Origin: Bacteroidales bacterium
GTDB lineage: Bacteria > Bacteroidota > Bacteroidia > Bacteroidales > WCHB1-69
Reading direction: 5' to 3'
NCBI GenBank assembly: GCA_012519525.1
Contig: JAAYQB010000076.1
Span: 1-24,617, forward strand
DNA length: 24,617 nt
Of this stretch, positions 1 to 7,962 are shown one piece after another. The translations under genes were made by a program, and so were the position numbers. The first letter of the stretch is position 1. Each line of letters opens with the position of its first letter. Below the pieces are notes generated by a model. It did not search any database and was not told the origin of the DNA. It saw only the letters and a program-made list of their open reading frames with translations.

Positions 1-106
1 ATTGTTTTTAATAAAAGATAAGGCTTTATAAACACTCTAAAAAACAGTTTTCAATAATTTTGTTAAAAACTATCAAAGAAATTACTATTAATTCGCATAA
101 AAGTTG

Positions 107-114
107 TATTTTTG
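107..114 (+). promoter_or_regulatory. Bacteroidota -7 promoter element
   Basis: TATTTTTG matches the Bacteroidota sigma-A -7 consensus TAnnTTTG and lies 18 bases before the ATG at 133. It overlaps the TTG at 112 that would otherwise extend the first gene, which argues that translation starts at 133. I see no clear -33 TTG at the usual distance. It would drive the restriction-modification operon. Confidence 0.55.
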
Positions 115-132
115 CTAAAAAATCTAAAATTT

Positions 133-654
133 ATGGGAACAGATATACACGGTTTTGTTGAATTTAGAAACAAAGAAAAAAATGAGAAAGAATGGCATTC
201 TTTTTCATACGATGAGTTATTCCTTAGGAGAGACTATGTTATGTTTTATATTTTAGCAAGAGTGAGGTCACATGCCCCACACTCATTTAAACCGAAAGGG
301 AAAATTCCAGTTGATGAGATAAGTGCCTGTGTTAAAGAAGCAAGAATGTTTTATATTGAAGATGATATAAGATATAGCTCGCTTAGAAGTTGTACTTTAG
401 AGGATGCACTTGAATATAAGAAAAAGTATGGTTGTAGAATATATAAACGCGACAAAAAACCTTACCTTGTAGATGACCCTGATTATCATACGGATTCTTG
501 GCTTAGTTTCTCAGAATATGAACAAGCGTTGAAATACTATACTGATTATACCAAAAAGAAACCCTTTGTTGATTACGTAGCTGTTTATGAGATAATGAAG
601 GTGTATGAAAATGAAAATTACGAAACTCGATTTGTATATTTCTTTGATAATTAA
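133..654 (+). CDS. MGCDIH-like family protein of unknown function
   Basis: The protein has 173 residues from the ATG at 133. I chose this start because a promoter element overlaps the upstream TTG and because the family characteristically begins with the motif MG-x-DIH; here it reads MGTDIHGFVEF. Further family-like landmarks are RRDYVMFYILARVR, a KGKIPVDEIS stretch (compare the usual RGLP-D-S) and DYHTDSWLSFSEY near the C-terminus. Such proteins are common in phages and bacterial accessory regions; I know of no proven activity. There is no signal peptide or membrane segment, so it is probably cytoplasmic. Its stop TAA overlaps the ATG of the methyltransferase by one base (TAATG at 652-656), so the two are probably translationally coupled, tying it to the restriction-modification system. 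The family assignment is from memory of motifs; the function is unknown. Confidence 0.75.
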   Translation: MGTDIHGFVEFRNKEKNEKEWHSFSYDELFLRRDYVMFYILARVRSHAPHSFKPKGKIPVDEISACVKEARMFYIEDDIRYSSLRSCTLEDALEYKKKYGCRIYKRDKKPYLVDDPDYHTDSWLSFSEYEQALKYYTDYTKKKPFVDYVAVYEIMKVYENENYETRFVYFFDN

Positions 655-1931
655 TGCCAACAAGAAATAAACCAAGAAATAAAGATATGACAAAAACAAT
701 ATTTCATAACGCACCCTCACTTATAACCAAAGTTTTTGGTAACAATATCAAACTTTTACCAAGTGTAGATGAATTGTTTGAGTTGGAATTGGCTTATTTA
801 GAGTTTAATTGTCTTTCAAAAGAGGAACTTTTGGAACGCTCTGCATTTATAAAGTTTATTGATAATCAACCTACCAAACATTATTTATTGTATTCAAATT
901 ATAACGAGGCAATAAACGAAAATAGGTCGGCACAGACTCAAACATATTTTGAAGAGGGACAATTTTCAACAGGTTACGCTACTCACGGTCTTTTCCCATA
1001 TCGCGGAAAATTCCACCCGCAACTGATTAAAGGATTATTAAACATTTTGGGAGTAGAAAAAGGTGAAACAATTTTAGACCCAATGGCAGGCAGCGGAACG
1101 GCAAATGTAGAGGCAGCTTTAATGGGGATAAATTCAGTGGCTTGTGATGTTAGTCCGTTTTGTCAATTTATGATAAAAGTCAAATACGAATCACTGACGA
1201 TTGATTTAAATTTATTGGAAAACACTCCGCTTGACCATAAAAAGTTATTCGATTTTTTCAAAAAAGGAAATGTTTTACAACGAATTACAGAAATAAAAGA
1301 TATCAAAAAACAAAAAATCTACAATCTTGCATTTTTGGCATGGTTAGATGCTTTGGGATATTCAAAGCGAGTTGTACGTTCTAACCACGAGCAATTGTTT
1401 GAAAAAGTTTTGCCACGTTATGTAGAAACCGTAAAATCAACTTTGAGAAATCCATATTATAATCAATGTGAAATTGGAATAGTTGAAATTTTACCCAATT
1501 CGGAAGCTCTTAACATAGGATTGCCTGATGAAAGCGTTGATTGCGTGATAACTTCACCACCATATTCATTTGCAATAGATTATATAGAAAACGACAAAGA
1601 CCAATTGGAATTTCTATGCTATGATACAAAAGAGTTGAAAAACAAGTTGATAGGATTAAGAGGTAAAAATAAAACAGAAAGACTAAACAACTATTTTGAC
1701 GATATGGATAAGGTTTGTGCTGAAATTTCGAGAGTACTGAAAAAAGACAAGTATTTTTGTATGATTATAGGCTCAAATACAAATCAAACAGGAGGAATAC
1801 GATTAGAACAAACCATTATTGACTCTGCAAAAAAATACGATTTACCATTGGTAAAATCAATTCTTAAGCCGATAAAGGGAATGAGAAATACAATGAAAGA
1901 TGAATATATATTAATTTTTAAAAAAACATAA
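654..1931 (+). CDS. DNA methyltransferase with TSPPYS motif (probably N4-cytosine type)
   Basis: This 425-residue protein is an S-adenosylmethionine-dependent amino-methyltransferase of restriction-modification type. The SAM-binding motif I is DPMAGSGT at residues 142-149, and the catalytic motif IV is TSPPYS at residues 300-305. Motif I precedes motif IV. The SPPY form is typical of enzymes making N4-methylcytosine, although a few make N6-methyladenine. A conserved-looking FPYRGKFHP stretch lies just before motif I. Between motifs I and IV there are about 150 residues that could include the target recognition region. The ATG at 654 overlaps the previous stop; an internal ATG 11 codons later is also possible. 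Four bases separate it from the endonuclease gene. It most likely protects one strand of the recognition site, with the second methyltransferase protecting the other. Confidence 0.88.
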   Translation: MPTRNKPRNKDMTKTIFHNAPSLITKVFGNNIKLLPSVDELFELELAYLEFNCLSKEELLERSAFIKFIDNQPTKHYLLYSNYNEAINENRSAQTQTYFEEGQFSTGYATHGLFPYRGKFHPQLIKGLLNILGVEKGETILDPMAGSGTANVEAALMGINSVACDVSPFCQFMIKVKYESLTIDLNLLENTPLDHKKLFDFFKKGNVLQRITEIKDIKKQKIYNLAFLAWLDALGYSKRVVRSNHEQLFEKVLPRYVETVKSTLRNPYYNQCEIGIVEILPNSEALNIGLPDESVDCVITSPPYSFAIDYIENDKDQLEFLCYDTKELKNKLIGLRGKNKTERLNNYFDDMDKVCAEISRVLKKDKYFCMIIGSNTNQTGGIRLEQTIIDSAKKYDLPLVKSILKPIKGMRNTMKDEYILIFKKT

Positions 1932-1935
1932 AAAA

Positions 1936-2910
1936 ATGAAAAGCGTTGAAGATAAATTTACGACTGTTATTCAGAAAAACACCTTTTATTTCTTCAATCA
2001 AAAATTTGAAGAAAATTACGAAGGGTATATTAACTCATTAAAAGAAACCTTATTAATAGTTAAAAACAAAATAGAAACGGAAGGACTTAAAAAAGAGACT
2101 TTTGAATGGCTACTGAAAGAAAAAGAAAACGGATTGAGAGCTTTATTAGCCTTAACAGGATTTTCAAATGAATATCTAAAACGGCTAACCACTATTATAC
2201 GTATAGTTAATGACCCTGAACTTAATTCACTTGTATATAAAGACAAGTGGTATAAAGAAAAAAATCCTGATAATATTCACGAATGGTCGGATGGAAGAAT
2301 ATTAAAGAAAATTCAATCTAATGAATATTTCCGCAAAGGTTTGGTAAATCTTTTCTTTGAGGGTGCATCTATCCCATTTTTAGCGAATACAATTCCGCTG
2401 TTTGAATTAAAAAAGTTGAGTATATCTAAACTCAATTTTGAAATTCCCGAACTGATTGACACAATTATTCGATACAAAGAAAAAGGCAGTTATTCCGGAA
2501 TGAAAGGTAATAATCCCGAAACAGTCATTGCTGATATTTTGGAGAAATTAGGATTGACTTACGAAACTGGCGACTTAACGGAATTGATAAGTAATGCCCC
2601 TGACAATAAGAGAACAATGGATTTTATTATTCCCAACAAAGAAAATCCACTTATCATTGTTGAAAGTTCATTTTTAGCAACAACCTCTTCGGGGCAGGGC
2701 GACAAATCAAAAACAGAAATCTCAATTGATGCCTTAATCAAAGAACATTACCCAAATGCAACTTTTGTAGGTTTTGTTGATGGTATTGGTTGGTATGTTC
2801 GCAAGAGCGACCTAAAACGAATGGTAACGGCTTATGAAGACGTTTTTACGTTCCATAAAGACGAACTACAGAGATTTGAGAAACTATTAATTAAAACATT
2901 TAAGAAATGA
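1936..2910 (+). CDS. Type II restriction endonuclease, PD-(D/E)XK fold, DpnII-like features
   Basis: This 324-residue protein lies between two DNA methyltransferases, the classical place for the cognate endonuclease. The C-terminal third shows a plausible PD-(D/E)XK core: Asp229 in MDFIIPN, then 13 residues to Glu243 in LIIVESS, then a lysine-rich GQGDKSKTE stretch (Lys257 and Lys259). The usual E-x-K is replaced by E-S-S, so the catalytic lysine may come from the following loop, as in some divergent families. GFVDGIGWYV after the core recalls the strand and Gly-Trp pattern of DpnII-type enzymes. The N-terminal 190 residues are helical-looking and may bind DNA. The last four bases form ATGA with the next start, so the endonuclease and the second methyltransferase are coupled. 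The recognition site cannot be read from the sequence. Confidence 0.75.
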   Translation: MKSVEDKFTTVIQKNTFYFFNQKFEENYEGYINSLKETLLIVKNKIETEGLKKETFEWLLKEKENGLRALLALTGFSNEYLKRLTTIIRIVNDPELNSLVYKDKWYKEKNPDNIHEWSDGRILKKIQSNEYFRKGLVNLFFEGASIPFLANTIPLFELKKLSISKLNFEIPELIDTIIRYKEKGSYSGMKGNNPETVIADILEKLGLTYETGDLTELISNAPDNKRTMDFIIPNKENPLIIVESSFLATTSSGQGDKSKTEISIDALIKEHYPNATFVGFVDGIGWYVRKSDLKRMVTAYEDVFTFHKDELQRFEKLLIKTFKK

Positions 2911-3995
2911 TAGACAAGTATTTAAATAGGATTATTCAAGGCGACTGTTTAGAGCTTTTTAAAAATATCCCTGACAACTCAGTGGATATGACTTTTGCCG
3001 ATCCACCTTTTAACTTGCAGAAAAAATACACAAGTTATAAAGATAATTTGGAATTTCAGGAATATTTGAACTGGTGTGAAAAATGGATTGCCGAGATGGT
3101 ACGGGTAACCAAACCGACAGGCTCAATATTTCTACACAACATTCCAAAGTGGCTTACATTTTACGCCACCTATTTAAATAAATTTGCTCATTTTAAACAT
3201 TGGATTTCGTGGGATGCTCCTACCGCTCCAATGGGAAAATCATTACAACCGGCACATTACGGCATTTTGTTTTACACAAAAGAAGCAAAAGGAACAAAAA
3301 TTTACGAATTACGCCATCCGCACAAACGAGACAGAAAACAAGGATATTTGTTGAAAGATTACGGTGGAAAAAAAGACGGTTTACATCCATTTGGACCTTT
3401 AGTTTCAGATGTTTGGACAGATATACACCGTATAAAGCACAACTCAAAGCGTGACCCGCACCCTTGTCAGTTACCTTTACATTTGTTAGACAGATTAATA
3501 TTACTTACAACAGACGAAAACGACATTGTACTTGACCCATTTTCAGGAACAGGCACAACAGCCATTTCTGCCAAGCGATTAGGCAGAAGATATATCGGCT
3601 TTGAAATAGATGAAAAATATGTTGAAATATCACAACAAAAATTAAAGCAAGTAAAACCTAATTTTAAGATTGGCGAAAGTTGGGTAAGTTTTTATTTAAA
3701 AGATATTGCAACAATCAGAAACAATGATTGGCAAAACCTTGAGACTTATTTTGATGTCCCTAATCCAATAAAATCAATTGATTTTCAGAAAACCACTCTA
3801 AAAAAGAATATAGTTATTCCAAGTGATTTTGAATATCATAACGAAGCGAAAAACAAAATTGCTATTGAACAAACAAAAGAAGAAAAAACGCCCTTATCCC
3901 CTATTAAAATACCTGATTATTCTGAATTAAATCCAAAAGTTGTGGCTTATGCTGCAAGGACAAATATAAGTAAAACAGAAAAGATAGAAGCGTAA
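2907..3995 (+). CDS. DNA methyltransferase, DPPF beta-class (probably N6-adenine type)
   Basis: This 362-residue enzyme has its catalytic motif first, ADPPFNLQ at residues 31-38, and its SAM motif later, DPFSGTGTT at residues 210-218, followed by GRRYIGFEIDEKYVEIS. This is the beta-class arrangement of N6_N4 methyltransferases; the DPPF form is typical of N6-adenine enzymes. The target recognition region would lie at about residues 60-190. About 100 residues follow the catalytic domain (260-362), longer than a minimal beta-class enzyme such as DpnA, and may be an extra DNA- or protein-binding part. The start overlaps the endonuclease stop (ATGA at 2907-2910). With the first methyltransferase it gives a two-methyltransferase, one-endonuclease system. 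Confidence 0.88.
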   Translation: MIDKYLNRIIQGDCLELFKNIPDNSVDMTFADPPFNLQKKYTSYKDNLEFQEYLNWCEKWIAEMVRVTKPTGSIFLHNIPKWLTFYATYLNKFAHFKHWISWDAPTAPMGKSLQPAHYGILFYTKEAKGTKIYELRHPHKRDRKQGYLLKDYGGKKDGLHPFGPLVSDVWTDIHRIKHNSKRDPHPCQLPLHLLDRLILLTTDENDIVLDPFSGTGTTAISAKRLGRRYIGFEIDEKYVEISQQKLKQVKPNFKIGESWVSFYLKDIATIRNNDWQNLETYFDVPNPIKSIDFQKTTLKKNIVIPSDFEYHNEAKNKIAIEQTKEEKTPLSPIKIPDYSELNPKVVAYAARTNISKTEKIEA

Positions 3996-4002
3996 AACAA
4001 TA

Positions 4003-4214
4003 ATTATGAGACACATCATATTAACAATCACATTCGGACTATTAATAAAAAATTCTGTTTTTGCAACAGCACAAGTTCCCGACTACTTAATTTATAAAGG
4101 TGACACAACGGCAATTTTTTCTAATCCATTAGAACAATATTTTGAACGAATACGAGTTAACAATGATGAGATGCTTCACCAAGTCTAAATTTTTAACACA
4201 AATATTATGAGACA
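4003..4214 (+). repeat. 11-base direct repeat at two consecutive start codons
   Basis: ATTATGAGACA occurs at 4003-4013 and again at 4204-4214, 201 bases apart, each time containing the start codon of an exported protein beginning MRH. It may mark a past duplication of the gene start or be coincidence. Confidence 0.4.
4006..4188 (+). pseudogene. N-terminal remnant of a secreted Bacteroidota protein family
   Basis: Sixty codons begin with a signal peptide (MRHIILTITFGLLIKNSVFATAQ) followed by VPDYLIYKGDTTAIFSNPLE. From memory this PDYLIY-GDT-x-FSNPLE motif begins a family of exported Bacteroidota proteins that are normally well over 100 residues long, so this copy appears to stop early. No continuation is visible in the other frames before the next gene starts at 4207, which suggests a deletion rather than a simple frameshift. 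It lies 10 bases after the methyltransferase stop. A genuinely short exported protein is the alternative. Confidence 0.4.
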
Positions 4215-4713
4215 TTTAAGTACAATATTATTAATTATTCTCTTTACTTCTTGCAGTTCAAATCAAAAAAAAGAAAAAACAGAATCGTATTTACAAGAGG
4301 AAAGTAGGTCGGAAATAAATAATAAGTCATTGAATAATTTTGATAAACCGAAACCTGAGATATTTCTCATCAAACAATCAGAATGTGTGGAAAATTGTAA
4401 TAAAGAAAATCTTATCTCAAAAGAATATTTTGGAGACACTTTATTGTTAAAATTTATCTCTATTCAAAACTGTGCAGGAAAATTTGATATAGACTACAAA
4501 ATTGATAATGAAACATTAGACATTCAAATTGATATAAAAAAAACAATTGTTAAAAGAAAGAATGGAAGTAGTGACACTCTAATAACAATAGCTTTCTGTG
4601 ATTGTTACTATAATTTTGAAATAGGATTAAAACATATCGACAAAAAATTTACAACTATTCTAGTAAATGGAGAAAAACTAAATAAAACTCTATGGCCGGA
4701 AGAGGATGAATAA
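4207..4713 (+). CDS. Small cysteine-containing lipoprotein of unknown function
   Basis: The 168-residue product begins with a lipoprotein signal peptide (lipobox LFTSC, lipidated Cys16). A lysine- and glutamate-rich linker follows. The mature part has several cysteines, in ECVENC, QNCAG and FCDCYY, which could form disulfides in the periplasm or on the surface, and alternating hydrophobic residues suggesting a beta-sandwich. I do not recognise the family. It is the last gene of the + strand run that starts with the restriction-modification genes, 18 bases after the 60-codon remnant, and its end faces the addA-like gene. Whether it has any role in defence is unknown; the shared operon is inferred from spacing only. 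Confidence 0.6.
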   Translation: MRHLSTILLIILFTSCSSNQKKEKTESYLQEESRSEINNKSLNNFDKPKPEIFLIKQSECVENCNKENLISKEYFGDTLLLKFISIQNCAGKFDIDYKIDNETLDIQIDIKKTIVKRKNGSSDTLITIAFCDCYYNFEIGLKHIDKKFTTILVNGEKLNKTLWPEEDE

Positions 4714-4714
4714 A

Positions 4715-4730
4715 AAAACAAAATTGTTTT
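4715..4730. terminator. Possible weak bidirectional terminator hairpin
   Basis: AAAACAA at 4715-4721 and TTGTTTT at 4724-4730 are inverted repeats with a two-base gap, between the convergent ends of the lipoprotein gene and the addA-like gene. The stem is almost all A-T and the loop would be too tight without opening a pair, so this is only suggestive. Confidence 0.2.
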
Positions 4731-4745
4731 CTCGCTCAAACTCCC

Positions 4746-7700
4746 TTAAAGCTTCTCTACACTTAACTCTCCTACTCCACTGATATAGATTAGGTAAGAA
4801 GAAATTGATTGATACCCTATTTCTTTTAATAAGTCAGCATAAGTATTCACTTGTTGATAATGTGCTGCTTCTTTATTTCCTGTTTTAAATTCAATGAGCG
4901 TACAATTGTTTTCGTTGATAATCAATCTGTCGATTCTGAAAATTTTGCCGTCAGCAGCTACCAACTCTACTTCCGTTTTTACAAGCGACTTAGTTTCACC
5001 GAAAAACAAGTTTTTATATTCTTCTTCTAAAAAATGATTGCTTAGTTGCAGCAATGTATTTTTTTCATTTTCAAGCAAAACCCTATCTTCTTTGATTCTT
5101 TTTTGCACATCTGCCACGTCTTCAATCTTTAAGATGCGAGATAAATAAGCATGTAGAAGCTCTCCCCACTGTGTTTCTTTAGAGCTAAATTGTTTATTGG
5201 CAACCAAATGCGGTAAATTCACTTCCTCTTTTATAGGATAAATCAAGGAATTATTATCTTTTGCACTTGGTGTTACAGCTGTTTTTTGAATAAAATTGCC
5301 GTAAACATATCGTTCCACATCCGGATTAGTTGACTCATTTTCAATGTTTATATGATTAACAAAATCGTATAACTTCCATTTGTCTTCTTCATTGGAAGAC
5401 ACAATGTATAAACGCTCTTCGGCACGTGTAAAAGCTACATAATCAATATTAATATCATCCAACTCTTTGAGTTTGTTTTCTTCCCTATACAGATATTCAA
5501 ACTCTGTTTCCACCAATGCGCTATTGATAGGAATATAAGCAAAGCTCAACGAATAATCTTCTCCTTCTAAATCAACCCATTGAGAAGAAGTCGAAGTGCT
5601 TCTCTTTCTTTTTTGCGGATAAATAACTATCGGAAACTGCAAGCCTTTCGATTTATGAATGGTCATTATTTTAACGGCTTCCACTCCTTCGGGATTAGAG
5701 AGCGAAAAAGAGGCATTCCTCTCTTCCCAAAATTCCATAAAATCAGTATAATTCGTATCTTTAGTTTGCGTAAAATCGAACACTATTCCTTTGAAAGCCA
5801 TCAAAAAAGGATCGTTTTTTTCTTGCAATCGAAACGTCAATATCAGTTGCTCAACACATTCGTAAGTGTTACAATATTTTAATTTCGACAAGTTGAAATC
5901 ATAGTTTTTTCCTTTAAGAAATGTCAGTACATCTTTTTTATTTTTAGCATAAGGGAAAACACTTTCCGCTTTTATATTGTGTTCATTGGCAATATATTGC
6001 AATATGACAGCAGCAGCTACTTGATTGTTAGAGTTGTTGATATAATACAAGCAAGCCGTTAAAAACCTAACTATAGGCGATTGATTGAGCAACAAAGAAT
6101 CGGATGCAATCACATTGTAATCGGTTGCGGCTATTATTTTCTCTGTTAGAAAGGAAGCTACATCTCTACTACGACATAAGATAGCAATATCCGACTGCTG
6201 ATAATTGTCGTTGATAGCCTCTTCAATACAGTTAAGTACTTCATCGGCTAAGGCTTCTAAGTAGTTTCGTTCTTTGTTGGTTATCATACTGAGCCTGACG
6301 CCTCCGCCGGTATTATTTTCTTTCCATTGTTGCTTCAAATCTATGTAAGCATCTCTAATATAAGAATCTAAGGGTAAAGCCTCATAAATATAGGTGAAAT
6401 AGTTATTATTAAATTCAACTATTTCTTGTTTAGAGCGAAAATTGTTACCCAAAGTAATAATTCCGTAATTAGCTTTGAGCGTATCTTCTCTTTCTTTCAA
6501 AAAAGGATGTTTGTCAGCACCTTCTATTTTCGGCAAACGATTAAATTGCCGCACATCACCTTCCCGAAAACGATAAATAGCTTGTTTGGCATCGCCAAAA
6601 ACAGCTGATGTCCCCGCTTTTCCTTGATAAACTTCGGACGATAAACTATCGCATAGCAAGGGTAATAAATTCTGCCACTGCAAAATAGAAGTATCCTGAA
6701 ACTCATCAATAAAGAAATATTTGTATTTATTTCCTAAACGTTCATAGATAAAAGGTGCAGGTTCTTTTTGTACAATTTTATGTATAATATGGTTGGTCTC
6801 ACTGATATATAAAGTGCTGTCTTCCTGCTTAATTTGGTCAATTGCATTTTTAATTTCTATGATAATGGCTATGGGATAAATATTGTTATAAATAGCATTG
6901 CTTAGCTGATATTTGCTGTAATACTTCTTTTTATAAGCCTCTAAGTCATTAAAACACTGTGTGAGAACACTTGCTATAGCTTCTATTGCATCTTTTTTGC
7001 CCTCATCCGCTGTCTTTGCAGTCCATTGATTTTCAGCAATTGTCTTTAGTACGAAACTATTAGGACTTATGCTTGCCATTCCATTACTTGCTACTTTCGT
7101 AAACCATTGCCCAATTCCCCTACTTCCTTGAAAAAAATCATTGATACCGATTCCTTGATTGTTGATTGCCTCTACGGCTCTTTGTGCGATGGCTTTCGCA
7201 CCGTTATTAATCAATGAAACGATAGTTTTTAACTGCTTAATAATTTCCTGATAATCTTCTATTTTAATGTCTTTCAGCTTTTCTAAAGCCTCAACGGAAC
7301 TTTCTTTGAAAATCACTTTCGCTATTTCTTCCAAACTATTTTCAATCCGCCAATTTTTATCTTCATCCATGCGTTTAAATGCAAATTGAATAAGAATATT
7401 GGTCAAGGCTTCGTCGTATCCTAATTTTGCAAGTACCATATCTACAGCCTTTTTCGTCAGTATATCAATTTCCAATTCTACGGTATGCTTAGAAGGTAAT
7501 TGCAAATCATAAGAAAAAGTTCTTAGTATTTGTTGAAAAAAAGTATCAATTGTAAAAATAGATAAATTACTATAATCGTGATGTATCAGTTTTAATATTT
7601 CGCCTGCATAGGTACGTATTGTTTTTTCATCTTTGTCTTCATCAATAAAACTGTGTATTAGTTCATTATCCGTTCCGTCGGCAACTATTTTCAAAAAATG

Positions 7701-7892
7701 CAATATACGGGTTTTCATTTCATATACCGCCTTGTTAGTAAAGGTAATACCTAATATTTTACGGTATATGTATTTATCGTCGGCAAAATTAGAAAAACAA
7801 ATGGCAAGATAAGCCTTGGCAAGGTTATAAGTTTTCCCTGAACCCGCCGAAGCTTTATAAATTAAAAAAGATTTGTTTTTAGTTGTGTGCAT
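4746..7892 (-). CDS. addA: AddA/RecB-like UvrD-family helicase with C-terminal nuclease domain
   Basis: This 1048-residue protein processes DNA double-strand breaks: a superfamily 1A helicase unwinds ends and a nuclease domain trims them for recombination. Visible motifs in order are Walker A ASAGSGKT (residues 14-21), Walker B FFIDEFQDTS (about 394), GDAKQAIYRFR (motif III), NNFRSKQEI (IV), TIHKSKGLQFP (V) and VAFTRAEERLYI (VI, about 817). The C-terminus has a RecB-type PD-(D/E)XK site: Asp in FRIDRL (about 986), Glu-x-Lys in IEFKTG (about 999) and the QVNTYADLL motif. AddA normally works with AddB, whose gene is usually adjacent, but neither flank here encodes it. Its promoter lies in the 70 bases shared with the alkyltransferase gene. 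The naming relies on domain order; an unpaired RecB-like enzyme is possible. Confidence 0.88.
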   Translation of the reverse strand: MHTTKNKSFLIYKASAGSGKTYNLAKAYLAICFSNFADDKYIYRKILGITFTNKAVYEMKTRILHFLKIVADGTDNELIHSFIDEDKDEKTIRTYAGEILKLIHHDYSNLSIFTIDTFFQQILRTFSYDLQLPSKHTVELEIDILTKKAVDMVLAKLGYDEALTNILIQFAFKRMDEDKNWRIENSLEEIAKVIFKESSVEALEKLKDIKIEDYQEIIKQLKTIVSLINNGAKAIAQRAVEAINNQGIGINDFFQGSRGIGQWFTKVASNGMASISPNSFVLKTIAENQWTAKTADEGKKDAIEAIASVLTQCFNDLEAYKKKYYSKYQLSNAIYNNIYPIAIIIEIKNAIDQIKQEDSTLYISETNHIIHKIVQKEPAPFIYERLGNKYKYFFIDEFQDTSILQWQNLLPLLCDSLSSEVYQGKAGTSAVFGDAKQAIYRFREGDVRQFNRLPKIEGADKHPFLKEREDTLKANYGIITLGNNFRSKQEIVEFNNNYFTYIYEALPLDSYIRDAYIDLKQQWKENNTGGGVRLSMITNKERNYLEALADEVLNCIEEAINDNYQQSDIAILCRSRDVASFLTEKIIAATDYNVIASDSLLLNQSPIVRFLTACLYYINNSNNQVAAAVILQYIANEHNIKAESVFPYAKNKKDVLTFLKGKNYDFNLSKLKYCNTYECVEQLILTFRLQEKNDPFLMAFKGIVFDFTQTKDTNYTDFMEFWEERNASFSLSNPEGVEAVKIMTIHKSKGLQFPIVIYPQKRKRSTSTSSQWVDLEGEDYSLSFAYIPINSALVETEFEYLYREENKLKELDDINIDYVAFTRAEERLYIVSSNEEDKWKLYDFVNHINIENESTNPDVERYVYGNFIQKTAVTPSAKDNNSLIYPIKEEVNLPHLVANKQFSSKETQWGELLHAYLSRILKIEDVADVQKRIKEDRVLLENEKNTLLQLSNHFLEEEYKNLFFGETKSLVKTEVELVAADGKIFRIDRLIINENNCTLIEFKTGNKEAAHYQQVNTYADLLKEIGYQSISSYLIYISGVGELSVEKL

Positions 7893-7909
7893 ATATTAAT
7901 TTTATAATG

Positions 7910-7917
7910 CAAAAATA
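7910..7917 (-). promoter_or_regulatory. Bacteroidota -7 promoter element for the addA-like gene
   Basis: On the minus strand this reads TATTTTTG, the TAnnTTTG consensus, ending 17 bases before the ATG at 7892. A TTTTG about 15 bases upstream (minus strand 7937-7933) is a possible -33 element. Confidence 0.5.
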
Positions 7918-7942
7918 CATGAAATAATGTTTCAAAATATGT

Positions 7943-7950
7943 TATTTTTG
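7943..7950 (+). promoter_or_regulatory. Bacteroidota -7 promoter element for the alkyltransferase gene
   Basis: TATTTTTG matches TAnnTTTG and ends 12 bases before the ATG at 7963. It lies downstream of the ATG at 7927, which therefore should not be the translation start. It is 25 bases from the divergent addA-like -7 element, so the two promoters share upstream DNA. Confidence 0.5.
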
Positions 7951-7962
7951 CAAGAAAAAACA

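Noticed and set aside
1..106. Partial gene or attachment site at the left edge
   Set aside because: No open frame, and the only inverted repeat (AGTTTT/AAAACT) is too short and AT-rich to support a call.
112..132. TTG extension of the first gene by seven codons
   Set aside because: It overlaps the TATTTTTG promoter element, and the family begins at MGTDIHG (133).
5580..5882. 100-codon plus-strand frame inside the addA-like gene
   Set aside because: Antisense to a clearly conserved helicase region; no ribosome binding or promoter signal.
7927..7962. Earlier ATG for the alkyltransferase
   Set aside because: The -7 promoter element at 7943-7950 lies inside this extension, so the transcript should begin after it.
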